Of a DNA stretch of 36,079 nt, positions 24,706-32,031 are shown piece after piece. The position numbers and the translations under genes are program-made. The stretch comes from a virus: positions 1 through 36,079 of IMG/VR virus record IMGVR_UViG_3300042992_001439; one strand, 5' to 3'. A model generated the notes under the pieces. It had not been told where the DNA came from. It was given only the letters and a program-made list of their open reading frames with translations, and did not search any database. Positions within the stretch are counted from its first letter, which is position 1. The number at the start of each line of letters is the position of its first letter.

Positions 24706-24822
24706 CTATTCAAAATCATCTGAATGTAGTGGTAGTTCCATCCATGTTGATGTCTGTTCGCTAATACCCGTAACTGTTTGCGTCGCAACATCGTCCGTAT
24801 CTGTAAACGTGTAATGTGCCAT
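24706..24822 (-). CDS. Very small protein ahead of the long fibre
   Basis: 38 residues: MAHYTFTDTDDVATQTVTG, then ISEQTSTWMELP and an acidic end. The ATG has a near-perfect TAGGAGATAAGAA leader and lies 31 bases after a TATAAT, so expression is likely. Its start shares MAH-x-x-F with the 122-residue protein at 19834-20202, but the rest does not align. Role unknown; could be a leader peptide or a small virion part. Confidence 0.55.
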   Translation of the reverse strand: MAHYTFTDTDDVATQTVTGISEQTSTWMELPLHSDDFE

Positions 24823-24852
24823 TTCTTATCTCCTAGGGTAAATTCTTTTACA

Positions 24853-24858
24853 ATTATA
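24853..24858 (-). promoter_or_regulatory. Possible -10 element (TATAAT) in a 99-base gap
   Basis: A minus-strand TATAAT, preceded by TTG, lies upstream of the 38-residue gene in one of the longest gaps of the fibre block. No matching -35 box is seen at 17 bases. The gap otherwise holds only the ribosome binding site. It may start a transcript covering the 904-residue fibre and genes beyond. Confidence 0.3.
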
Positions 24859-24921
24859 CAATAACAATGGCAAACCGATTAATCCTTGTGACAATACGGT
24901 TGCGTGTATAGGGATTACCCA

Positions 24922-25887
24922 TCAGAAAGTTATGCTTCCCGAAGCCGTAAAAGTATAGACCCTGTAGCCGGTTGGGTTTGTAATTGTTGGTGAACCAGTA
25001 GTAGATGTTGCGGCGAGGTATGCATCTGGGTAACGCAAAATTACAACACCAGACCCACCATTACCGCCCGACGCATCAGCACTATGAGCACCACCACCAC
25101 CACCACCTCCAGTATTGGCACTTCCCGCACCACCTTCTGCTGGTGAATAACCACCTTGCCCTCCACCTCCAGCACCACCAGAACCCGGAGTTCTTGCTCC
25201 TGTGTTGGTGTTCTGTGACCCTCCACCTCCACCACCTCTCGTTACAGCCGAGCCCGTGATAGATGAAGATAATCCCGCTCCACCATTACCACCAACGGTT
25301 GTGTTCCAGTCCACTCCAATGGCTCCTGCTCCACCACCACCTCCACCACCGAGTGCCACGCCACCAGTGTGTCCACCACGACCACCCGCATAGCCTTGAT
25401 TGGGTGTCCCAGCACCAGCAGTATTTGGTTGAACACCACTACCATCACCGCCTCCGCCGCCTCCGCCAGATCCACCAGTTGAACCAGCGTAGTTTTGTTG
25501 CATACCTCCTTTGCCTCCACCTGTAGAGGTGATAGAACCCAGAACAGAGTCAAATCCATTAGTCCATGACGCAGATGCAACACGCCCGGTTCCTCCAGCA
25601 CCAACGGTAACTGTGTAGACGGTTCCTGCCGTAACACTCAGTACGGATTCTGCAGCGCTACCGCCACCAGAAGTTGCTCCCACTACGCTTGTGCGATAGC
25701 CACCAGCGCCACCGCCACCGCCACCTGCTGAACCTGCTCCACCGCCACCACCGCCGCCACCAGCAATAACAAGATATTCAACTGTAGGTGGGGAAAATAA
25801 TGTTGTACCCAAACCACCAAAAGAAGGGTTCAACCAAGAACCAACCCTCGTGTTATTTAGCGAGCGCAAATCGTACGAGCGACGCAT
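24922..25887 (-). CDS. Glycine-rich tail fibre (paralogue 6)
   Basis: 321 residues. N-terminus with YDLRSLNNTRVGSWLNPSFG, then EYLVIAGGGGGG, GYRTSVVGATSGGG, YTVTVGAGG and Gly runs, ending VVILRYPDAY and YRVYTFTASGSITF. It groups with paralogue 5 by its C-terminus and lack of head modules, while paralogues 1-4 form the other group. Probable receptor-binding tip. Confidence 0.78.
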   Translation of the reverse strand: MRRSYDLRSLNNTRVGSWLNPSFGGLGTTLFSPPTVEYLVIAGGGGGGGGAGSAGGGGGGAGGYRTSVVGATSGGGSAAESVLSVTAGTVYTVTVGAGGTGRVASASWTNGFDSVLGSITSTGGGKGGMQQNYAGSTGGSGGGGGGGDGSGVQPNTAGAGTPNQGYAGGRGGHTGGVALGGGGGGGAGAIGVDWNTTVGGNGGAGLSSSITGSAVTRGGGGGGSQNTNTGARTPGSGGAGGGGQGGYSPAEGGAGSANTGGGGGGGAHSADASGGNGGSGVVILRYPDAYLAATSTTGSPTITNPTGYRVYTFTASGSITF

Positions 25888-25893
25888 ATGAAC

Positions 25894-26265
25894 CTACGCC
25901 GTTATACGGTTGACGTACCCAAAGATTGAAATTTGGTTAGCCGTAGCAGCGAAAGCGCGAATAACTTTGGCTGTGGCGTTACCTTGAACCAAAAGACCAG
26001 CGACTACAAGAACTAAACCATTCTGAGCAGTAAGGGTTTGTTTGATTACATCTTTAGGTGCAGTCACACCACCAAACTCAATTGTCAGCAAAATAGATGC
26101 CGAATGATTATTATACGCATACAACCAAACCTCGTCAACTGTTGTAGCGGTAGATGAAGCAGTATGAATTGCTGTACCAGCCGTAGCGGTAGCGGCAACC
26201 AAAATACCTAAACCATCACCTGTTGTCCCTGCTGGTTGTAACGCTAATTTACTTAAAGTTGCCAT
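25894..26265 (-). CDS. Small beta-rich tail protein
   Basis: 123 residues with AGGAGG ahead of the ATG. It is a single beta domain (VDEVWLYAYNNHSASILLTI, then VIKQTLTAQNGLVLVV) similar in pattern to the 112-residue protein at 16473-16811. Both lie next to a Gly-rich fibre gene, which suggests a paired role such as a joint or collar of the adhesin. No catalytic motif. Confidence 0.65.
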   Translation of the reverse strand: MATLSKLALQPAGTTGDGLGILVAATATAGTAIHTASSTATTVDEVWLYAYNNHSASILLTIEFGGVTAPKDVIKQTLTAQNGLVLVVAGLLVQGNATAKVIRAFAATANQISIFGYVNRITA

Positions 26266-26277
26266 AATCGCCTCCTG

Positions 26278-27285
26278 TCAAGACCATATTTGTGTACCTA
26301 TAAAGAATTGGTCACTGAAAGCATCAACCGAAGCAACGCCGGTAGCAACTGCGTTGGTTACAAAAGCAGTCGTAGCAATTCTAGTCGTGTTATTCCCTGC
26401 GGATTGCGTAGGGGCAAGCGGGTTCCCTGTGAGGGAAGGGTCGGCAAGCGGTGCTTTCGTATCTAATTGTGTTTTAACGTCTGGCTCAATACTGAGCGTT
26501 GATATAGAACCAGCCATGGAACTGTGATATTGGCAAGCATAATAAAGAGTGTCGGGGGCGTTTTGTGGAAGTTCCACAAAAATCATGCCGCTTTGCGTTC
26601 CACCATTTGTGATGCCCGTGCTATAAACATTGCCTGATGAGTATGCACCTGAAACTGTTTGTATCCAAAATGGATGACCCGATGCATTGATACTAACTTT
26701 GTACTTTTTGCCTTTTTTAAAATGAATCATTCCGTTGGAAACACCATTGACTGAATATGCACCGCTCCCAGAGTTTGTGATGTAGTAATCAACAATTGTG
26801 TCTAACTGTGTTTGAATTGCTGAAGTGACACCATCTAGGTAGCCAATCTCTGTGTCTGTTACACCAGATACTTTTGCTTGAATAGTGGAAACGTCTACAG
26901 CAACGGTTGGTGTTGCTCCTTCACCAGAGTTGTTCGTGAGCGTAATGCCGGTACCTGCCACGATAGACGAAACATATGAGCCAGTAGTATCCGAGCCAAG
27001 ATTGATAGGGTCGTTAACCCACGCTGTGCCGTTCCAACGCAAATAGTCACCATTTGAAACATTGGTAATGGTGACATCTCCGAGGTCAGGAAGGTCATCA
27101 ACTTCGCTGCTTGCAAAGTAGGCGAGATCTGTCCAATAGGTGGCGCTGTCACCTATTTTGAGTTGTTTGGTATCTGTTTCGTACCCAATTTCCCCAGATT
27201 TCAACACCGGGTTGCCCGATGTCCAATTAGCAGAGGTGTCCCTTCTTAGTTGAACCCTCTGGTTGAGTGGTATGGAATAAGGCAT
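26278..27285 (-). CDS. Tail fibre with Mtd-N-like head and cupredoxin-like domain
   Basis: 335 residues. Head RVQLRRDTSANWTSGNPVL and GEIGYETDTKQLKIG; a WNGTAWVND unit; a stalk with SSIVAGTGITLTNNSGEGAT and TDTEIGYLDGVTSAIQTQL. Residues about 165-265 form a cupredoxin-like domain with H204 (SGHPFWIQT), C251, H254 and M257 (YYACQYHSSMAG), the same spacing as at 21295-21972. It interrupts the stalk: 'TQLDT' occurs on both sides, and the 904-residue fibre has the same stalk without it. The end (APTQSAGNNTTRIATTAFV) is a common fibre repeat. Copper binding is possible. Confidence 0.75.
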   Translation of the reverse strand: MPYSIPLNQRVQLRRDTSANWTSGNPVLKSGEIGYETDTKQLKIGDSATYWTDLAYFASSEVDDLPDLGDVTITNVSNGDYLRWNGTAWVNDPINLGSDTTGSYVSSIVAGTGITLTNNSGEGATPTVAVDVSTIQAKVSGVTDTEIGYLDGVTSAIQTQLDTIVDYYITNSGSGAYSVNGVSNGMIHFKKGKKYKVSINASGHPFWIQTVSGAYSSGNVYSTGITNGGTQSGMIFVELPQNAPDTLYYACQYHSSMAGSISTLSIEPDVKTQLDTKAPLADPSLTGNPLAPTQSAGNNTTRIATTAFVTNAVATGVASVDAFSDQFFIGTQIWS

Positions 27286-27321
27286 AAACCATTGTATCTC
27301 ACGAGATTGTACGGATTTGCG

Positions 27322-28023
27322 TTATTTATAACTCTTTCTTTGCCACGACAGTTTGCGGTAAGCCCCAACTAGATGTTTGTTGATCTCAAAACTTTTTCTT
27401 TCAGCAACAGCCTCATCGTATGGGTCTTTTTGGGATACCCACTCGTCTCGTTTGAACGGGATTATCTGCACTATGGGAGTTCCGGCAGGGATGATGCCTT
27501 CAAAACCTTGCTTCAAAAAGAAAGGTATTTCACCAGTCGTGGTGTGTTTATCACTGTCAATTATCCCCGAAGTCGTTATAAAAGGTAAGTCAAAACGGTT
27601 CAATGGGTGAACAAACAAAGAACTATAACCCTTGGGGGTTTCTGTCCCCCAGATTCCCGTCCATGCATACATGTCAAAGTCTGTACCTGACGGGCGGGGG
27701 AGAAGGCTGGCAGTGTCCTTGGGACGCATCTTGAACACTTCTATTTCTCCTTGTGATAAAAACCCTACACCATTGTTGTTTCGTTCAATAAAAATATCCG
27801 AAGCCAACTCAATGCAATAACCAGAAATCATGGCATCTAAAAACGGAACACATAACTTGATGTCTTTATTGAGCCCTCCGGGAGAGGATGCCATTTTGTC
27901 GTTCGTGAATCTCTGCGAATGACGATACCATTCGGGAACATGTTCTGATGCCGGTTTCGGTGCATCCAAACACATGTCAATTTGTTTTGTGGCAGGTGTG
28001 AACCTTATGGTTTTCTTGTTCAC
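27322..28023 (-). CDS. Uncharacterised phage protein, DUF6065-like
   Basis: 233 residues from a GTG directly after the upstream TAA. No signal peptide. Motifs: CLDAPKPASEHVPEWYRHSQ, a WTGIWGTETPKGYSSLFVHP segment, and IPAGTPIVQIIPFKRDEW near the C-terminus, which matches DUF6065-type proteins. It is likely related to the 252-residue protein in the oxygenase operon (7973-8731). Phages often carry it with oxygenase and methyltransferase genes, as here. Its function is unknown. Confidence 0.55.
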   Translation of the reverse strand: MNKKTIRFTPATKQIDMCLDAPKPASEHVPEWYRHSQRFTNDKMASSPGGLNKDIKLCVPFLDAMISGYCIELASDIFIERNNNGVGFLSQGEIEVFKMRPKDTASLLPRPSGTDFDMYAWTGIWGTETPKGYSSLFVHPLNRFDLPFITTSGIIDSDKHTTTGEIPFFLKQGFEGIIPAGTPIVQIIPFKRDEWVSQKDPYDEAVAERKSFEINKHLVGAYRKLSWQRKSYK

Positions 28024-28953
28024 TTACCCGCCCGCTGTGAGATATGCAAGAATTCCAACACACATCACAGGGACAACCAACGCCAATACTGCGCGATAGT
28101 GGTCTTTTGATGGTGTCCCAAAGTAACTTTTCGTGATAGTTAAACACTTATGGCTAGGGCTCAACATATACCCGGCATAGTCAATCGCAAAAAACAACGG
28201 TAAGTATTGGATCCCAAAAATGCTGGTTGATAGCGCGGTTATTCCTGCAAACTTTGAACTACTACCCAGAGCGAAACTAGCCAAAAATCCTCCGATGGCT
28301 GTCAACACAAGCAGGTTTCTCTCATGGGCAAAAGTAACCAAAGAGTTGAATGTGTCAGCGTTGGCTTTGGCGAAGTTGCCGAGCACGATTACTGCAAAAA
28401 CAAACACAAGAGTACGGGCGTATGACATTATTTGTTTCTTGTCTTGTTGCCAAGAAACAGTTTGTTTCTCATCGCTAAAAGATATTTCAATATCTTCCTC
28501 TTTGAGCACACGGAAAATGTAGTAAAGAATCACAAATACTGCCGTCACAAGAAGCGGCCAGATGCGACCCATGAACTGTCTGTAAGTAATCCCCAAAGTC
28601 GCCATAGGGACCAAAACGGTGGCTTCTAATGGTGACCAAAAATAGTAATGGTGTGTAGACAGGTAATCTATGACACCGTAGTTGGCTCTCTTCTTTTTGT
28701 TGTCATCTCCATGAGGAGCCAAAGTGTCTAAAGCGCCAGCAGAAACCGAACACCTACCATTTATTGGCAACACACCAGACAATGTGGAAAGAACCGCAAC
28801 AACAACTCTTTTTGATTTGATTCGTTTTGCTACGAAACGGTATACGGGTGTGAAAACTTGGGTCTTTTTTGCGGAAAAAGAAAGACCCATGATGAGTGCG
28901 AGCAGTAGTAAGTATTGCTGACCTTTAGTAAAAATTTCAAAACTGTAATTTAT
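28024..28953 (-). CDS. Multi-pass membrane protein, DUF401/ion-permease-like, ATA start
   Basis: 309 residues if it starts at ATA 28953. The first in-frame ATG (28890) lacks a ribosome binding site and would cut off the first membrane segment (QQYLLLLALIMGLSF), while the ATA has AGGAG five bases upstream and takes the place of an ATGA overlap with the previous stop. About eight hydrophobic segments are visible. Motifs VLSTLSGVLPINGRCSVSAG and STHHYYFWSPLEATVLVPM resemble DUF401-type proteins related to anion and arsenite permeases. A Lys/Asp-rich loop (GDDNKKKR) follows the second segment. A transport role is possible; substrate unknown. Unusual inside a tail module. Confidence 0.68.
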   Translation of the reverse strand: MNYSFEIFTKGQQYLLLLALIMGLSFSAKKTQVFTPVYRFVAKRIKSKRVVVAVLSTLSGVLPINGRCSVSAGALDTLAPHGDDNKKKRANYGVIDYLSTHHYYFWSPLEATVLVPMATLGITYRQFMGRIWPLLVTAVFVILYYIFRVLKEEDIEISFSDEKQTVSWQQDKKQIMSYARTLVFVFAVIVLGNFAKANADTFNSLVTFAHERNLLVLTAIGGFLASFALGSSSKFAGITALSTSIFGIQYLPLFFAIDYAGYMLSPSHKCLTITKSYFGTPSKDHYRAVLALVVPVMCVGILAYLTAGG

Positions 28954-30623
28954 GATTGCTCCTTATCCGTTCTTCTTGGTTTCCTTTTAACTACGAGTAT
29001 ATATAGACCGTTCCACCAGTCCGTTTTAGACTCTATTGAGTTCAATATCTGTTTGGAATATATAACATTAAAATCTAGCCCGTCCAATGCTTCATCCACC
29101 CCAATTTTGGTGTCTGACCAATTAGCGTCATCAAAAACAAGGATGCATTCTTCGTTGAATACCTTGGAGAAATGACGAACTGCTTGCACAACCTCATTAG
29201 CATTATGGGGTCCATCGTAGAAGAACAGGTCTATTGGCTCAATTTTTTCAACATCTACTGACAATAATGATTGGTCTAAAACCATAACATTATTTGCACC
29301 GATATATTGTTTTATATTCATTAAGAAATCATTTTTATTGCTGTCTGGCATTGTGATGTCAGCCTCGGCGGGCTGAATGTTTTGCTCCCAATTGTCAACA
29401 AAATATGCATTCAATTTATTGTTTTTAAGAACAGCCGCTGCCGTCGCCCCCAAGAAGGAGCCAACCTCCAAATAGGAATTGCAATTCTTTGCAAGCCCAT
29501 TGAGAAGCGACTGCACTTTTGTGCTTGTTAAGCCAGGAATGTTGATTTGCAAATCCACTCCGACCGACTCAACCAAAGCATTCGTAACATTAAGAACAGA
29601 CCTGCTCCTGTTGTCACCATATTTGTTTTGTATGATTTTGTCACAATAATGGCAATCCCAACAATCAAACTTGCAGGTCTTAATCTTTTTCCTCCACACG
29701 TCTATTGGTCTATCAACGACGTTGACTTCTTCTATGTAACTTGAGAAGTGCTCAAACAGAATCTCTTTTTTGTCAGAATAGTTCCGAACAATCGCCATCG
29801 TTTCCTTCAGACGAGAGATGGACTCACGACCGTGCATTTTGATTACATCAATGCCTAATGTTGAAAACATTTCCTCCCAATCTTCTCTCCACGGTGGAAG
29901 ATTGGCGGTTTTTAGAGGGACAGCCAAATCTTCAAAATCCCATTTAGGGCAAGACACCCTGCTGATTGGGTCGGTGAAATACTGTGGGTTTTCCACACTT
30001 CGCGAGTTATTGAACTCGTAATGTTCGTCCATCATGATGCAACCACCAAGACATCCTTCGTTTGCCAAAATTGAAAGTTTTACCCCAAACATTTCTTTGG
30101 CTTTTTTAAACCTCAACAGTTTTTCGTGGTCTCTCATCAAATCACGGTCTAGATTTATGTAATGAAAGCCCGCCTTGGCAAGACCCTCTACATCTCGCGG
30201 GTCGCTTACATTTCTCAAAATAGTATTTTTGATAAGCAGATCCGGAAACGCTTTTTGTATTTGTTTGGTAGCAACCCAGTGCGTGTGAGGTATAGTCGCC
30301 GAATGTATCCCCGCCTCATACAGGGGAGCAAACTCTCTGATGAACAACTCAAGATTGCGTTGAGTGGGTGGAACGTTGATGTTATTAAAAGTCGCAGACG
30401 CCTTAATGCCTGTCACCTCTTGTATATGTAAAGCCGACTCTAGGAGCCATTGATGGTCATCCCTGCCCCCCAAGAAAACATCTCCCATCGCATCTTGCAA
30501 AAACGGCGGAATGCGCGAAGTGAAATAAAAGTCATATATGACCGACTTTTGCTCGGTTAAAAAATCAACAAACTCATAAAATTCTGTTTCCGATAGTTTG
30601 GGGTTCAAGGGGACACTAAACAT
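28950..30623 (-). CDS. U32-like domain fused to SAM methyltransferase
   Basis: 557 residues. Residues 1-340 resemble a peptidase-U32-type TIM barrel: SATFNNINVPPTQRNLELFI, ILRNVSDPRDVEGLAKAGF, then LANEGCLGGC (C191, C195), C225, and a cluster CKFDCWDCHYC (C317, C321, C324, C327). These Cys could hold an iron-sulphur cluster, as in U32 relatives that hydroxylate RNA or ubiquinone. Residues 380-550 are a class I methyltransferase: YLEVGSFLGATAAAV (SAM loop), DLFFYDGPHN and ILVFDDANW. The two activities in one chain suggest modification of a common substrate. Stop overlaps the ATA of the membrane gene. Substrate unknown. Confidence 0.7.
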   Translation of the reverse strand: MFSVPLNPKLSETEFYEFVDFLTEQKSVIYDFYFTSRIPPFLQDAMGDVFLGGRDDHQWLLESALHIQEVTGIKASATFNNINVPPTQRNLELFIREFAPLYEAGIHSATIPHTHWVATKQIQKAFPDLLIKNTILRNVSDPRDVEGLAKAGFHYINLDRDLMRDHEKLLRFKKAKEMFGVKLSILANEGCLGGCIMMDEHYEFNNSRSVENPQYFTDPISRVSCPKWDFEDLAVPLKTANLPPWREDWEEMFSTLGIDVIKMHGRESISRLKETMAIVRNYSDKKEILFEHFSSYIEEVNVVDRPIDVWRKKIKTCKFDCWDCHYCDKIIQNKYGDNRSRSVLNVTNALVESVGVDLQINIPGLTSTKVQSLLNGLAKNCNSYLEVGSFLGATAAAVLKNNKLNAYFVDNWEQNIQPAEADITMPDSNKNDFLMNIKQYIGANNVMVLDQSLLSVDVEKIEPIDLFFYDGPHNANEVVQAVRHFSKVFNEECILVFDDANWSDTKIGVDEALDGLDFNVIYSKQILNSIESKTDWWNGLYILVVKRKPRRTDKEQS

Positions 30624-30626
30624 AAT

Positions 30627-31190
30627 TTATAAGCCAATGCTCCGTTGAAACTTCTCTACGAAATCATTGCACCCCGCAATGTCTTCAACTAGATTTAGTT
30701 CATCAACAAGATCATCTATCTGCGATACGCTGTCCAACAAAAGTTTGTTGGGTTCTACTTCTTCCGATGCGAGCAAGTTGTGAAGCAGCGATGTGTGGGT
30801 CTTGTGCGCTAAATACATGTTCTCAAAATGCTTGAATATCGTATCCCTTATGATGATTTTCATAAAAATAACTGTATTTTTCTTGTCCTCATCCGTCAGG
30901 TAATAGTTCCACTTGAGGGGTTTGTGCGGAACCAAGAGTTCTTCTGGAAATCTTTGCTTGATCCGCTCTAAATCACCAGAGACTCTTACGAAGTCTCGGC
31001 GAGCGCCAGCGACCCTACTAGAGATGGCGACGTCCTCGTTGTGAATAAAAACAACTCGCCTGTTCGCAAATTCTAAACGAACAAATACATGATGCTCTAC
31101 TTTGTAGACATCGTAGTTTAGATATGAGCCGATACATTCAAAATTGGAAAAGTGTTTTTGATCCTCAAGGTATACGGCGAAATAAATCAT
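30627..31190 (-). CDS. Hypothetical protein
   Basis: 187 residues. The N-terminal part is beta-rich (MIYFAVYLEDQKHFSNFECI, YKVEHHVFVRLEFANRR), the C-terminal part helical and acidic (DSVSQIDDLVDELNLVED). No known motif. It starts inside the stop of the next upstream gene (ATGA) and ends three bases before the U32/methyltransferase gene, so it probably belongs to the same functional group. Confidence 0.6.
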   Translation of the reverse strand: MIYFAVYLEDQKHFSNFECIGSYLNYDVYKVEHHVFVRLEFANRRVVFIHNEDVAISSRVAGARRDFVRVSGDLERIKQRFPEELLVPHKPLKWNYYLTDEDKKNTVIFMKIIIRDTIFKHFENMYLAHKTHTSLLHNLLASEEVEPNKLLLDSVSQIDDLVDELNLVEDIAGCNDFVEKFQRSIGL

Positions 31191-31924
31191 GCATCAAGTT
31201 CCCTACTAATCTTGGTGTCCTCAATGCTTAGGGTTGGTGAAAGTCCGTTCTGTATTTCCTTCAATACTGATTGTTCAAGTGTGCCTAGAGCAGACTTGAC
31301 ACCATGGCAGTATGTGAGCGCCAGTCTCAACGTTTTAATAGCATCGTCTTGACCCATCATGGAGATGGCTTCCAGATTACCTGTCCCTACATGCCCGTAG
31401 GTTATTAAATCCAAAGCAGCCTGTTTCCCTAGACGATACATCCAATGTTCGGCTTCCATCTTTTCTTGCAGTTCTGGATTAGTGAACGTTTCCCTGATGT
31501 CGGTTCCGTCTTCTAAGTAGGCATCTCCGCTCTCATACATCTCTTCTAAGGCGTCAATATATCGCTGTCTTTCCGAATAGGCGAGACCTATCCGTTGGGT
31601 GATTCTTTCTAGTTGAACTTCTGCTTCAACGGTTTCCCAATGCAAAACGTCTTTGTCTATGGGTGGGGCGATTTCATGCAACTTTTTGAGTTTGGCAATT
31701 TTTGCTTTTTGTAACTCTATGGAAATAAGCGCTGTTTCTAAAGAGTCTTCTCTTGCACGTAGTTCCAACACGAATTGTCTATATTTTGCGTATTTGGTAA
31801 TTTGGGCGTCGCCAACAAAGTGTCGTATTTTGTACGCTGGTGAACCGTGGTCTGCTTTTAAGGCAAACTCCAGCAATTCTTGCCCTCTTGTAGAAAGGTC
31901 TTTTTTCCCTGTTTCAATATTCAT
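31187..31924 (-). CDS. Hypothetical helical protein
   Basis: 245 residues, largely helical, with a probable coiled coil at about 55-125 (RAREDSLETALISIELQKAK, then EAEVQLERITQRI). No enzyme motif. GGAGG lies ahead of the ATG and is inside a possible hairpin (31931-31948). It is the first gene of the 31924-27322 group, so this leader could set its expression. Function unknown; coiled-coil phage proteins often act as scaffolds or adaptors. Confidence 0.6.
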   Translation of the reverse strand: MNIETGKKDLSTRGQELLEFALKADHGSPAYKIRHFVGDAQITKYAKYRQFVLELRAREDSLETALISIELQKAKIAKLKKLHEIAPPIDKDVLHWETVEAEVQLERITQRIGLAYSERQRYIDALEEMYESGDAYLEDGTDIRETFTNPELQEKMEAEHWMYRLGKQAALDLITYGHVGTGNLEAISMMGQDDAIKTLRLALTYCHGVKSALGTLEQSVLKEIQNGLSPTLSIEDTKISRELDA

Positions 31925-31930
31925 TTTTTC

Positions 31931-31948
31931 CTCCAGTCTTCCATGGAG
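31931..31948 (-). promoter_or_regulatory. Small hairpin over the ribosome binding site
   Basis: On the minus strand CTCCA and TGGAG can pair around an 8-base loop; the second arm carries most of the GGAGG used by the 245-residue gene. Folding would hide the site. The stem is only five base pairs, so its effect could be small. Confidence 0.25.
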
Positions 31949-31962
31949 TCTAGCCTAAATCA

Positions 31963-31981
31963 AAATACCAATATGGTATTT
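31963..31981. repeat. Inverted repeat, 8-base arms
   Basis: AAATACCA and TGGTATTT flank a 3-base loop, in the 107-base gap between the beta-propeller genes and the 245-residue gene. The stem is AT-rich, and only a short T run follows on the minus strand, so a strong intrinsic terminator is unlikely; a protein binding site or weak terminator are possible. Confidence 0.4.
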
Positions 31982-32031
31982 CGCCGTCCTGATAACAGAA
32001 AAATTGTATTGCCCTCAGAAAACGAGCCATA

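Noticed and set aside
13886-25887. Collagen-like triple helix in the Gly-rich fibres
   Set aside because: Gly does not follow a steady Gly-x-y register; runs of consecutive Gly fit polyglycine packing instead.
27296-27307. ATCTC/GAGAT palindrome upstream of the 335-residue fibre gene
   Set aside because: Two-base loop and short arms; likely chance.
30625-30640. TATAAATT just before the U32-like gene (minus strand)
   Set aside because: Too close to the start codon to leave a leader; overlaps the end of the upstream gene.
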